This document shows, piece by piece, positions 27,880-36,862 of a DNA stretch of 64,000 nucleotides; position 1 is the stretch's first letter, and each line of letters begins with the position of its first letter. Below the pieces are notes generated by a model. The model was given only the letters and a program-made list of their open reading frames with translations. It was not told where the DNA came from and did no database searches. Source of the stretch: Rapidithrix thailandica (GTDB taxonomy: Bacteria; Bacteroidota; Bacteroidia; Cytophagales; Flammeovirgaceae). The translations under genes were made by a program, and so were the position numbers. The stretch lies in assembly GCF_039710355.1 (NCBI RefSeq), contig NZ_JBDKWZ010000015.1:114900-178899 (forward strand), in the 5' to 3' direction.

Positions 27880-28307
27880 TTACTGCTTATCAAGTTAAAC
27901 AAATGGCATAAAAATGTATTTTGATTTTTTTTTTGAGTATGAAAACAGGCATTCTACTTGTTTTCTTTTCTACTAAAGAAGTTTTTTAATACTGCTTTCA
28001 CCAAACACAACTCATCGGAAGTTTGAAAAGCAATAGTACTTGTTTTAAAATATTGATAATAAGGTTTTTATGTTTTTGATAGCCTTTGTATCCGCCTAGG
28101 GAAAAGCATCAAAAATGCTAAAAACGCGCGCAAAAATAATTTAAAAATCTACTTTTTCACTATATTTTTGTTTGGCATAATCCAAATTAGGATTAATTTT
28201 AAATTGGCCAAAAACTGAACTGTTTAATTTTCAAAGAATTAACATACGCTTTGATGCGTAAAATTTATTTTTGTACACGAGGGTCCTAAGAATGCACGGA
28301 TTTAGGC
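27880..28307. other. Divergent promoter region
   Basis: This 428-bp AT-rich region separates divergently transcribed arginine decarboxylase and IscA-like genes. I see no reading frame or strong structure in it apart from a -7 element for the rightward gene at 28266. Confidence 0.6.
28266..28273 (+). promoter_or_regulatory. Candidate -7 element for the IscA-like gene
   Basis: TATTTTTG matches TAnnTTTG exactly and lies 35 bp before the ATG at 28308. A matching -33 TTG at the right distance is not obvious. Confidence 0.4.
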
Positions 28308-28634
28308 ATGAAGATCAAACCAAGCAAACAGATGGAAAAAACACCGATAAAAATTACGGATAAGGCGGCAAAAGAAATTTTATATATCCTTGAAAATAAA
28401 AATATCCCGGAGGGTTACGGACTGCGCATTGGTATTCGTGGAGGTGGCTGTGGAGCGGCCGGTTATTTTTTAGGGTTTGACAAACAAAAAGAAGGCGATG
28501 AGGCTTATCAAATTAAAGGGGTGAAGGTGTACTTTGAAAAGAAATACTTTATGTATTTGTTGGATGTAGAGTTGGATTTTGAAGAGAGAACAGAAGAAAG
28601 AGGCTTTGTGTTTAATAAAGGAGCCAACGCGTGA
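28308..28634 (+). CDS. HesB/IscA-like protein without the C-terminal CxC
   Basis: The 108-residue protein (100 if translation starts at the ATG at 28332) has the HesB/IscA beta fold, with GLRIGIRGGGCGAAGYFLGF containing the first conserved cysteine. A-type Fe-S carriers end in a CGCG motif with two more cysteine ligands; this protein stops at NKGANA exactly where that motif should be. It therefore cannot use the classical three-cysteine site and may have a different role. It is 238 bp upstream of the CtpA-type protease gene on the same strand. Confidence 0.82.
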   Translation: MKIKPSKQMEKTPIKITDKAAKEILYILENKNIPEGYGLRIGIRGGGCGAAGYFLGFDKQKEGDEAYQIKGVKVYFEKKYFMYLLDVELDFEERTEERGFVFNKGANA

Positions 28635-28872
28635 TTTGAAAAAGACTTCTCCACAACCGCTTCACCAAGTTTCATTTCCCTGAAGATTGTTGTTAGTTCG
28701 GGCAAAAAAATTACAAAATACGGATACGGCAAGTTGTTTTAGAGAAGTACCCTGAACGGAAGGTTAGAGTTGATAAAAGCAACGCTGTTGAATACAGCCA
28801 GAAGAAGCTCTAAGGAACTTGCCTTACATTAGATTGTAGGTATCCTGGAATAATGATCAATACAAATAGTCA

Positions 28873-30513
28873 ATGAAAGAAGAAAAAGAAATTACCAATT
28901 CCAAGTTTCAAATTCGTTTGCCCCTATTACTTTCTCTGACCCTTTCCATAGGAATTCTGATCGGATCGGAGTTTTTTGGCAACCGGGCTCCGTCCACCAA
29001 AAAGGTCAATGTCAGTGTGAGGAAGTTTGGTGATATTCTCAATTATATTCAAGAGTACTATGTAGATACCGTGGATATCAATGAGCTTACCGAGTACGCC
29101 ATAAAGCAAATGTTTACCAAACTGGACCCGCACACTGTCTATATTCCCAAAGAGGATACGGAACTGGTAAATTCCCAGTTGCGAGGTGATTTTGAAGGGG
29201 TTGGGATCGAATTTAATGTTTTCCGGGATACCGTCACGGTGATGTCGGTGATAGAAGGAGGGCCTTCTGCCAAAGCCGGGTTGAAGTCCGGTGACCGGAT
29301 ACTCATGGTGGATGAGGATACCATTGCCGGTGTTGGGATTACCAATGACAAAATAGTTCACTTGTTGCGAGGTGAAAAGGGTAGTAAAGTGCTCTTGATG
29401 GTGATGAGAAAAGGGGAAGAAGCTCCTATGAAGTTTACTGTTTCCCGGGGAACCATCCCCACACAAACGGTAGATGTTAGCTATATGGTAAATCCCGAAA
29501 TCGGTTACATTAAAATTTCCCGCTTTGGCATCAAAACCTATGATGAATTCAAAGTGGCTTTAGACCGCTTGAAGAGAGAAGGCATGCAAAAGTTGATTCT
29601 GGACTTGCGCGACAATGGCGGTGGCTACTTGGACAAAGCCGTACAAATAGCCGATGAATTTTTGCAAGGAGATGAGTTGATTGTGTATACCGATGGGAAA
29701 AATGATCAGTTTGACGCGCGTGAAAACGGCAAGCGGAAAGGAGATTTTGAAAGTGGGGATCTAATTGTTTTAATTAATGAAAGCAGCGCTTCGGCATCAG
29801 AGGTGCTTTCCGGGGCTTTACAAGACAATGACCGGGCATTGATCGTGGGAAGGCGTTCTTTCGGAAAGGGTTTGGTGCAGAGGCAAATCGGTTTGATTGA
29901 CAATTCTCAATTGCGTTTGACCATCTCCAGGTATTATACTCCCAGCGGGCGCAGCATTCAAAAACCGTACGAAGTGGAGCAGAGCTATCAGTCGGATTTA
30001 AGCAACCGGTATCAACATGGAGAATATTTCCATGTGGATAGCATTAAATTTTCGGATTCCTTAAAATACGAAACGACCAATGGCCGGGCCGTATATGGCG
30101 GAGGGGGCATTATGCCGGATTATTTTGTGCCCTTGGACACTTCCTTTTACACGCCCTTTCTGGGGGCGATTAATCAGTTGGACTTGATCCGAAGTTTTGC
30201 CTTGGATTTTGCCAATGAGCGGTTTGAGCAGTTGGAAAAAATGGGGATTAAGAAATTTGCTGCCGATTATAAACTGGAAAAAGAGTTGCTTCGACAGTTT
30301 TTAACTCTTGTCCGGAACAATGAGGTTTCCTTTGATGAAGCACAATATGCCATTTCGGAAAATTTTATTTCTAATCGTTTGAAAGCCTTTGTTGCACGGA
30401 CGGTCTGGGGAGATGCCGGTTTTTATCAGATCTTTCAAGAACATGATGAAATCTTCAGACAAGCGTTGACCCTAATTAAAGACGATCAGGCCTTTTTAAG
30501 TTTGAAGAAATAA
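28873..30513 (+). CDS. C-terminal processing peptidase, S41 family
   Basis: The 546-residue protein has an N-terminal membrane anchor (residues about 16-32), a PDZ domain (about 100-190) and the S41 protease core. The catalytic dyad is Ser307 in ESSASASE and Lys332 in RSFGKG, spaced by 25 residues as in E. coli Tsp. The C-terminal ~110 residues are helical. Such CtpA/Tsp-like proteases cleave the C-termini of periplasmic proteins and affect envelope quality. It is a separate gene from the T9SS sorting system. A very strong bidirectional terminator follows, then a repeat copy. Confidence 0.93.
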   Translation: MKEEKEITNSKFQIRLPLLLSLTLSIGILIGSEFFGNRAPSTKKVNVSVRKFGDILNYIQEYYVDTVDINELTEYAIKQMFTKLDPHTVYIPKEDTELVNSQLRGDFEGVGIEFNVFRDTVTVMSVIEGGPSAKAGLKSGDRILMVDEDTIAGVGITNDKIVHLLRGEKGSKVLLMVMRKGEEAPMKFTVSRGTIPTQTVDVSYMVNPEIGYIKISRFGIKTYDEFKVALDRLKREGMQKLILDLRDNGGGYLDKAVQIADEFLQGDELIVYTDGKNDQFDARENGKRKGDFESGDLIVLINESSASASEVLSGALQDNDRALIVGRRSFGKGLVQRQIGLIDNSQLRLTISRYYTPSGRSIQKPYEVEQSYQSDLSNRYQHGEYFHVDSIKFSDSLKYETTNGRAVYGGGGIMPDYFVPLDTSFYTPFLGAINQLDLIRSFALDFANERFEQLEKMGIKKFAADYKLEKELLRQFLTLVRNNEVSFDEAQYAISENFISNRLKAFVARTVWGDAGFYQIFQEHDEIFRQALTLIKDDQAFLSLKK

Positions 30514-30605
30514 GCTTGATAGAAATGTTTTTCCCAAAGTGAGCCCCACAATGTAGAGAATGCCTTTGCATGCCGAATGGCTCTTATAAGAGTTGAGTCC
30601 GTAGG

Positions 30606-30650
30606 ACCAAAAAAGGAGTTGCGTTAAATTAACACAACTCCTTTTTTGGT
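30606..30650. terminator. Strong bidirectional terminator
   Basis: ACCAAAAAAGGAGTTG (30606-30621) pairs perfectly with CAACTCCTTTTTTGGT (30635-30650), and the loop itself contains GTTAA/TTAAC. It lies between the convergent protease and lepB genes and has T-runs both ways. Confidence 0.85.
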
Positions 30651-30655
30651 AACAA

Positions 30656-30788
30656 TGAAGTGGTTTACACATATAGTTTTTGACCGAAGATGGAATCAAA
30701 ACCAATTTATCAAGGCACTAAAACTATTGTTGGAAAAAGTAATACAGAGGAGGCGTTTTTGAAACATTTCAAAAAAAAGTTTACTTCA
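30656..30788 (-). repeat. Dispersed repeat copy A (133 bp, inverted)
   Basis: Read on the minus strand, it matches copies at 54079 and 56534 over its whole length, apart from a deletion of the internal ATAGC-tttg-GCTAT hairpin region. It begins and ends TGAAGT...CCACTTCA. It lies in the gap between the S41 protease and lepB genes, next to the terminator. Confidence 0.8.
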
Positions 30789-30804
30789 CCTCAATTATTA
30801 AAGA

Positions 30805-31905
30805 CTATCTAATCACATTAAACAGACGGTCCCAACGTACTCTGCTGAAAATATCAGCCAAGCCGCCATTCGGGTCAATCGACCACCATATTAGCAAGCC
30901 TTTACCCAGGATATGATCTTCAGGCACAAATCCCCAGATCCTTGAGTCTTGAGAGTTATGCCGGTTATCTCCCATCATAAAGTAGTAGTTTTGCTTAAAG
31001 GTATATTCGCTTACCTGATTGCCATCTATAAACAGTTTACCGTCTTTAATTTCCGCATTTTTATTTCCTTCGTATTCCAGGATAGCGGTTTTATAAAGGA
31101 TCAGATTTTCCTCATTAATGCTGATTTGGTCACCCTCTTTCGGAATGTACAAAGGACCGAAGTTATCCAAAGACCAATCGAACCTTTTGGACTGAGGGAA
31201 TATGTTGGAGCTTTCACTGCTTTTGGGATATTCAATAGGCTCAACTTTCTTGACAAAATTCAACCCCTGTAATGTTTCCACATTTTTGGGAGTGGTTTGT
31301 ACCACTAAACCATTGCCATAGTTATCATAGTCCGTTATGTCGTATTTATGCAAAACCCGGTCGCTGATGCCATTGTCTGCGGTCACAAAATAGCTGCTTT
31401 GCATATGCTCGGGAGCTGCCTGTGCCTGACCGTTGATAAACACCTGTTGGTTTTTGATTTCCAGTGTATCTCCACCGATGCCAATACAACGTTTGATATA
31501 GTTAGTTTTCAGGTCGGTAGGATGCCCGCTTTCCGCCGGGTAATTGAATACGACCACATCATTATTTTCCACTGAGCTAAAGCCCGGTAGTCTGAACTGA
31601 GGAAGCTCTATCCAGTCCAGGTAAGAAGGGATGTCCGTTCCCCAAATTTTTTGATGGGTTAAAGGTACCTGCAAGGGGGTTTTGGGCGTCCTTGGTCCAT
31701 AATGGATTTTGCTGACAAACAGAAAGTCACCAACCAAAAGGGATTTTTCCATGGAGGGAGTCGGAATGGTAAATGCTTCGATGAATAACCACCGGATAAT
31801 GGTTGCCGCTATGACGGCAAACACTATGGCATCGGCCCACTCCCGAACGACACTTTTTTTGGGTTTATCTTTATTATCAGACTTAGGATTACTAAGTATA
31901 CTCAT
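30805..31905 (-). CDS. lepB: Signal peptidase I
   Basis: It removes signal peptides from exported proteins at the inner membrane. The 366-residue protein has an N-terminal helix (about 25-45), then TIPTPSMEKSLLVGD with nucleophile Ser51, and TNYIKRCIGIGGD with general base Lys138. GDNRHNSQDSR lies near the end. Between the catalytic blocks is a long insert (about 165-290), common in Bacteroidota LepB and accounting for its size. It is the last gene of the string parA-parB-DUF5683-dapB-lepB on the minus strand, though 174 bp separate it from dapB, so it may have its own promoter. Confidence 0.94.
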   Translation of the reverse strand: MSILSNPKSDNKDKPKKSVVREWADAIVFAVIAATIIRWLFIEAFTIPTPSMEKSLLVGDFLFVSKIHYGPRTPKTPLQVPLTHQKIWGTDIPSYLDWIELPQFRLPGFSSVENNDVVVFNYPAESGHPTDLKTNYIKRCIGIGGDTLEIKNQQVFINGQAQAAPEHMQSSYFVTADNGISDRVLHKYDITDYDNYGNGLVVQTTPKNVETLQGLNFVKKVEPIEYPKSSESSNIFPQSKRFDWSLDNFGPLYIPKEGDQISINEENLILYKTAILEYEGNKNAEIKDGKLFIDGNQVSEYTFKQNYYFMMGDNRHNSQDSRIWGFVPEDHILGKGLLIWWSIDPNGGLADIFSRVRWDRLFNVIR

Positions 31906-32065
31906 GGGTGATTTTATTTAAAGTCAATATAATTTTTGTCAATGGATATCCGCCTGAACAGATGATTAGTTGACCCTGTATCGCGTACTTTCAGAGAACT
32001 TTCCTTCTCTAAGCGTGATCCCTTCAGGCTACTTTCACTCAAGGTTGCGGCCGGTTTGCACCTCC

Positions 32066-32099
32066 ATGACATCCTGAGGTTAAAACTTCAGGATGTCAT
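32066..32099 (-). terminator. Hairpin overlapping the end of dapB
   Basis: ATGACATCCTGA (32066-32077) and TCAGGATGTCAT (32088-32099) form a 12-bp stem that includes the dapB stop codon. No T-run follows on the minus strand, so it may be an attenuating or mRNA-stabilising structure rather than a full terminator. Confidence 0.45.
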
Positions 32100-32802
32100 T
32101 CATCCCGAATGCACCTTGTTTATCTTTTAACCATTCGGCTGCCACTACAGCGCCTAAAGCAAAGCCTTGCCGGGAGTGTGCCGTATGTTTGATTTCGATG
32201 CTATCGATCTCGCTTTCGTAGGTTACGGTATGTGTGCCAGGTACATTTTCAATGCGTTTGGCTTCGATGGCAAATTGCTCTTGAGCGGCTTCTTGTTCCC
32301 CTTTTAATACCCAACCATTTTTTCTTTGTATCTCCTGGATAATGCCCTCGGCCAGGGTAATGGCCGTGCCACTGGGTGCATCTTTCTTTTGGATATGATG
32401 GATCTCTTCCATACTTACGGAGTATTCCGGGTAGTGGTTGATCATTTTGGCCAGGTACTCATTCAATTTAAAGAAGAGATTCACGCCCAGGCTATAATTT
32501 GAAGCATAGAAAAACGCACTTTTGTGTTTGTCACAAAGCGCTTCGATTTCCGCTTTACGGTCCAACCAGCCGGTAGTGCCGCTTACCACAGGAATATTAT
32601 GTTCCACGCAAAATTTTATATTTTCAAATGCCGCTTCCGGAGATGTAAATTCAATGGCTACATCAATTGACTGATTTTTGATACTTTGCTCAGTTAAAGG
32701 GTTTTCTACATCAATGACCACCGGCACCTGATGTCCGCGGTCTTTGGCAATCCCCTCGATGGTTTTTCCCATCTTCCCGTATCCGATTAAAAGTATGTTC
32801 AT
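32080..32802 (-). CDS. dapB: 4-hydroxy-tetrahydrodipicolinate reductase
   Basis: It catalyses an early NAD(P)H-dependent step of diaminopimelate and lysine synthesis. The 240-residue protein has IGYGKMGKTI (nucleotide loop at 6-15), SGTTGW at 74-79, the catalytic HHIQKKDAPSGTA (His135/136, Lys140) and typical length. It is 18 bp downstream of the DUF5683 gene. Its co-location with parA-parB and lepB is a recurring feature of Bacteroidota rather than a metabolic operon. A 12-bp hairpin covers its stop codon. Confidence 0.95.
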   Translation of the reverse strand: MNILLIGYGKMGKTIEGIAKDRGHQVPVVIDVENPLTEQSIKNQSIDVAIEFTSPEAAFENIKFCVEHNIPVVSGTTGWLDRKAEIEALCDKHKSAFFYASNYSLGVNLFFKLNEYLAKMINHYPEYSVSMEEIHHIQKKDAPSGTAITLAEGIIQEIQRKNGWVLKGEQEAAQEQFAIEAKRIENVPGTHTVTYESEIDSIEIKHTAHSRQGFALGAVVAAEWLKDKQGAFGMNDILKF

Positions 32803-32820
32803 GATAGTTAATTTATTATT

Positions 32821-33450
32821 TTAAAAAGTCAAAACTAAAGAAATAGAAGGAATATTCCGGTCAACGGTAGAAGTAAATGACGGGACAATCTTGGCAGAGA
32901 GGTCATCAGAGACATCAAAGGATTTGAAATGTGCATCGATGGCTGCATCCACTATATTGATTCCCCAAAATACAGTGACCAGAATGATACTGTAATCGCG
33001 GTTTCTGCGAAAGATATCCCTGCGTTGCCGCAATTGCTCCACATTAAAACGGGCCAGCCTGGGGTCCATTAAGTCCGTCCGGTTTTCGCTTAAGTAAGCT
33101 AAATTATTTCTGGAAATAATGAATTCGTCATGGTTGAATTTAATGATAGAGGCAAAAATAGCAAACCCACCGTAAATGATGGGGATTTTCCAGTATTGCT
33201 TGTTCCGGGCTTGCCCTGCGCCCGGCAAGATAGCCGACAGAAGCGCTACCTTAGTAGGTTCTTTTACAAATGGCTTGTTCTCTACTTCAATGGCTACTTT
33301 GCTGCTGTCTTGAACAAGGGTAGCCTGTTGGTCGGTATCTCTGAGTATTACCGTTTCTTTTTTTTGCGCTGAGGCAAAATGCACTGAGCCGGCCATGAAA
33401 ATACATAATAGCGCTTTCCAGGCCCAAGGTAAGATCGTTGGTGGTTTCAC
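32821..33450 (-). CDS. DUF5683 membrane protein
   Basis: The 209-residue protein starts at a GTG at 33450, has a signal-like N-terminus (ALLCIFMAGSVHFASAQ) and contains VALLSAILPGAGQARNKQYWKIPIIYGG, the characteristic glycine/proline-rich segment of DUF5683, followed by a second hydrophobic region. Function is unknown. It lies 6 bp after parB and 18 bp before dapB, so the four genes are surely cotranscribed. Its constant position next to ParB suggests an envelope-linked role in Bacteroidota, but nothing more can be said. Confidence 0.85.
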   Translation of the reverse strand: MKPPTILPWAWKALLCIFMAGSVHFASAQKKETVILRDTDQQATLVQDSSKVAIEVENKPFVKEPTKVALLSAILPGAGQARNKQYWKIPIIYGGFAIFASIIKFNHDEFIISRNNLAYLSENRTDLMDPRLARFNVEQLRQRRDIFRRNRDYSIILVTVFWGINIVDAAIDAHFKSFDVSDDLSAKIVPSFTSTVDRNIPSISLVLTF

Positions 33451-33456
33451 AACAAA

Positions 33457-34362
33457 TTATTCATTTTTGATGATGTCCAATATCCTGTTTAGTTCACTTA
33501 CGGAGTGAAACGGGATTTTGATTTCTCCTTTTTCTTTTCCCAAGGTGTTTACTTTAATTTTTGTGCCGAAATGTGTAGACAAGTCGGCCTGTAAACGGGT
33601 AATTTCATGGGTGGGGATATTGGAATCGACCGTTTTGGGGGTTGGTTCTTGTTTATTTGAGAGCTGTTTGACCAGCTTTTCCACTTCCCTCACGGAAAGC
33701 TTTTCGTTGACAATACGCTGATAGATATACAGTTGCTGTTCGATATTTTCCAGATTAACGAGCGGGCGTGCATGCCCCATGTCAATCTTCTTTTCTTGTA
33801 AGCCTTTTTGAATTTCAGGAGGGAGTTTCAACAAACGCATATAGTTGTTGACCGTGGTCCGGTTTTTCCCTACCCGTTTGCCCAGTTCTTCTTGTTTCAG
33901 GTTACATTCGGTTACCAAGCGTTGATAACTTAAGGCGATTTCAATGGAATTGAGGTCTTCCCGCTGAATGTTTTCGATAAGCGCCATTTCCAGCATTTGC
34001 TGGTCATTTGCGGTACGAATATAAGCAGGGAGCGTCTCTAAGTTGGCGATGCGGGCAGCCTGTAAGCGGCGTTCCCCGGAAATGAGTTGGTAACGCCCTG
34101 TTTCCAATTGGCGCACCGTGATGGGTTGAATCACTCCTTGTGTACTGATGGAATCGGCCAGCTCTTGCAGGGATTCCCGATCAAATTCTTTTCGGGGTTG
34201 AAAGGGGTTTACTTCAATTACCGATAATGCTATTTCCGATATGGACCCCAAGGAGGGGGAATCATTGGTCTCTTCACGATTGTTGGAACTGGGTGAGTCT
34301 GAAAGTAATGCACTCAATCCTTTTCCTAATGCCTGTCTCTTCTTTAAAATCTTCTTTGCCAT
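33457..34362 (-). CDS. parB: Chromosome-partitioning protein ParB
   Basis: It binds parS sites and with ParA segregates the chromosome. The 301-residue protein has the ParB/Spo0J N-terminal domain with QLISGERRLQAARI (GERR at 96-99, CTP binding), ENIQREDLN at 130-138, a helix-turn-helix at about 157-178 and a C-terminal dimerisation region. It follows parA by 106 bp on the minus strand. A parS-like 16-mer inside dapB (32600) is too weak to claim. Confidence 0.95.
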   Translation of the reverse strand: MAKKILKKRQALGKGLSALLSDSPSSNNREETNDSPSLGSISEIALSVIEVNPFQPRKEFDRESLQELADSISTQGVIQPITVRQLETGRYQLISGERRLQAARIANLETLPAYIRTANDQQMLEMALIENIQREDLNSIEIALSYQRLVTECNLKQEELGKRVGKNRTTVNNYMRLLKLPPEIQKGLQEKKIDMGHARPLVNLENIEQQLYIYQRIVNEKLSVREVEKLVKQLSNKQEPTPKTVDSNIPTHEITRLQADLSTHFGTKIKVNTLGKEKGEIKIPFHSVSELNRILDIIKNE

Positions 34363-34468
34363 CTTAAAAAATTACCAAATGGAAACACTCCTGTAGTATG
34401 TTTTTTTTCCTTTTGTGATCAATGAATAAAGCATAAAATATGCTCTGAAACCGGAATATACGTATTTT

Positions 34469-35242
34469 TTATTTATGCATCTGATTATTGTCGATAATTT
34501 CCTGAGCCAAGTTTAAATAACTGACCGCCCCTTTGCTTTCGGCATCATGGGCGATGACCGGAATCCCAAAGCTAGGCGCTTCGCTCAAACGAATGTTGCG
34601 TGGAATAATGGTTTTGAATACAATCTCTTTAAAGTGTGTATTGACTTCTTCCACCACTTGGTTGGACAAGCGCAATCGCACATCGTACATGGTCAGCAAA
34701 ATTCCTTCGATAACCAATTGGGGATTTAATCGCGATTGGATGATTTTGATAGTGCTTAACAATTTTCCCAAGCCTTCCATTGCATAGTATTCGCATTGTA
34801 CGGGTACTAATACCGAATCTGCCGCAGTCAAAGCATTCACTGTAATCAGTCCCAAGGAAGGAGAGCAGTCGATGATGATAAAGTCATAGGCATCCCGGAG
34901 GTTATTTAAAGCCTTTTTCATCCGTATTTCCCGCTCTTCTATATCGATCATTTCCACTTCGGCACCTACCAAATCGATATGAGAGGGAATGACGTCCAGA
35001 TAATCGTATTGTGTTTGTACGATGACTTCCTTGGGATCAATGTCCTCAATCATGGTATGGTAAATACTATAGCGCTTTTCCTTGGAGTCAAGGCCTAATC
35101 CGGAAGTTGAATTTGCTTGTGGATCCGCATCTACCACCAAGCAATTGTATTCAAGCGCTGCAAAACTTGCTGCCAGGTTGATTGCCGAAGTAGTTTTACC
35201 AACGCCTCCTTTTTGATTAGCAATTGCTATGATTTTACTCAT
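34469..35242 (-). CDS. parA: Chromosome-partitioning ATPase ParA
   Basis: This 257-residue ParA/Soj ATPase begins MSKIIAIANQKGGVGKTT, with the deviant Walker A at residues 11-18. I chose the ATG at 35242, since upstream extension to 35320 adds a lysine-rich leader not seen in the family. The second motif VVDADPQANSTSGL and the later DCSPSLGLIT are clear. It heads the par-DUF5683-dapB string. A perfect -7 element lies at 35437, giving a leader of nearly 190 nt. Confidence 0.95.
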   Translation of the reverse strand: MSKIIAIANQKGGVGKTTSAINLAASFAALEYNCLVVDADPQANSTSGLGLDSKEKRYSIYHTMIEDIDPKEVIVQTQYDYLDVIPSHIDLVGAEVEMIDIEEREIRMKKALNNLRDAYDFIIIDCSPSLGLITVNALTAADSVLVPVQCEYYAMEGLGKLLSTIKIIQSRLNPQLVIEGILLTMYDVRLRLSNQVVEEVNTHFKEIVFKTIIPRNIRLSEAPSFGIPVIAHDAESKGAVSYLNLAQEIIDNNQMHK

Positions 35243-35705
35243 TATCTTATTTGGTGTAATTTCGAAATTCTTTTCTTTGTTTATTTTTGAGCCACTTGAC
35301 AAAAGTGATTCCCTGCTCAAATACCAGGTGCTTGATTGGCTATCTGCAAAAAATGGATTTTCATCTGTGTGCTTAATTTACAGAGGGCTTTGCTTAGGTA
35401 GAGCGAATAAAGCCACATTTTTTCAGTATAACTGCACAAATATAGTTTTTTATTGATAAAATAATAAACCCAAAGCCAGTCCTTCCGGGCGAACCGGAGC
35501 TTATCGGATTTCAAATATTAGCAGGTGCCGGAGCGGATTCGGAGAAATCCCTTTCTATCTGCATGTAAATTTTGCAGAAATGGCGTTTTTTGTCCGTTAT
35601 CTGTATAGAATGATTTTGTTTGTGATCGTATATATACAATGATTGAAGGGGGACAGGTCTTAAAAAACTCTCCTGGACCCTGTTGAATACAATAATGTTA
35701 AACTT
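35243..35705. other. Divergent intergenic region between parA and prmC
   Basis: 463 bp separate the divergent parA and prmC genes. It contains the -7 element for parA at 35437 and no convincing reading frame. The long parA leader has no recognisable riboswitch. Confidence 0.5.
35437..35444 (-). promoter_or_regulatory. Candidate -7 element for parA
   Basis: The minus strand reads TATATTTG, a perfect match to TAnnTTTG. The only nearby TTTG upstream is 26 bases away, longer than usual, so the -33 element is weak. Confidence 0.45.
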
Positions 35706-36581
35706 GTGAACAACCTGGATTTTACTTCAAATACCTCCGCCAAAACTTTGTGGTTAGCGATTAAGGCGAAGCTAACAGAGATTTATTCCGAGCCGGAAGC
35801 CGGGGCAATGGCTTTTTGGGTGATGGAATATATATATCGGCTTCCGAAAACTTCTGTGTTGGCGGATGTAACCGTACAGCCACAAACAGCGCGTTTGAGC
35901 ACCGTCATGCAGCGTCTGTTAGCTGCCGAGCCGATACAATATATCACAGGGGTTTCCGATTTTTACGGCTTGGAATTTTTTGTGAATCAGCATGTGTTGA
36001 TTCCCCGCCCGGAAACAGAGTTTCTTGTGGATCAAATTGTCACCGAGTTTAAAAATAAAGGATCAATTACGCTTTTGGATGTGGGTACAGGTAGTGGCTG
36101 TATTGCCGTTAGCTTGGCTAAAAACCTGCCTCAAGCCAAAGTTCTTGCCGTGGATATATCCAGCGGAGCATTGGACGTAGCCCAGCGGAATGCAGCACGG
36201 CATGAGGTGAAGGTACAATTTACTCCCATGGATATCTTAAGGGCTACCTTGGAGCCATTTCCGGAGTTGGATGTCATTGTCAGTAATCCTCCCTATATCC
36301 GTGATTCTGAAAAATCCCTCATGCACAAAAATGTCTTGGGTTTTGAACCGGACACAGCGCTGTTTGTGCCGGATACGGAGCCTCTGTTATTCTATGAGCG
36401 GATTGCTTCCCTGGCCATGCTTTCTTTAAAGAAATCCGGAAAACTATTTTTTGAAATCAATGAAGCTTTTGGTCAGGAGATGCGTGAGCTTTTGGAAAAG
36501 ACCGGGTTTCATTCCGTAGAAATCCTCAAAGACTTACAAGGAAAAGACCGGATAGCGATGGCGGTAAAACGGGAAAATTGA
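35706..36581 (+). CDS. prmC: Release-factor glutamine methyltransferase
   Basis: It N5-methylates the GGQ glutamine of release factors using SAM. The 291-residue protein starts at a GTG at 35706; an ATG at 35695 is out of frame. LDVGTGSGCIAVSLA (about 125-139) is the SAM loop and VSNPPYI (about 193-199) is the NPPY catalytic motif of the family. The N-terminal helical domain is present. It is divergent from parA and stands alone. Confidence 0.94.
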   Translation: MNNLDFTSNTSAKTLWLAIKAKLTEIYSEPEAGAMAFWVMEYIYRLPKTSVLADVTVQPQTARLSTVMQRLLAAEPIQYITGVSDFYGLEFFVNQHVLIPRPETEFLVDQIVTEFKNKGSITLLDVGTGSGCIAVSLAKNLPQAKVLAVDISSGALDVAQRNAARHEVKVQFTPMDILRATLEPFPELDVIVSNPPYIRDSEKSLMHKNVLGFEPDTALFVPDTEPLLFYERIASLAMLSLKKSGKLFFEINEAFGQEMRELLEKTGFHSVEILKDLQGKDRIAMAVKREN

Positions 36582-36862
36582 ATTCCTCCGTGTGTATGAA
36601 ATAAAAAAGCTACTTTTTAAATGATATTATATACATCTTCATACTTTTTTAGAAGTTGCTTGATCTAAGAATTTATTGGTATTATTTATAGAATGTATTA
36701 TGGAAGTAGTAGTTAGAGAACATAACATAGTACCTTATACATATTTGGGTTTTGTCAATACCATCAAATCCTACCTGGTGCTTCCCCAAGCAAAAAAACT
36801 TCTTATTCACTTATAAGTTCACCCTATATACAATGAATAGAATAATACAAACTGCTTCAGCC

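Noticed and set aside
32600..32615. A parS-like 16-mer inside dapB
   Set aside because: It shares only the first half-site with the parS consensus; the second half fails.
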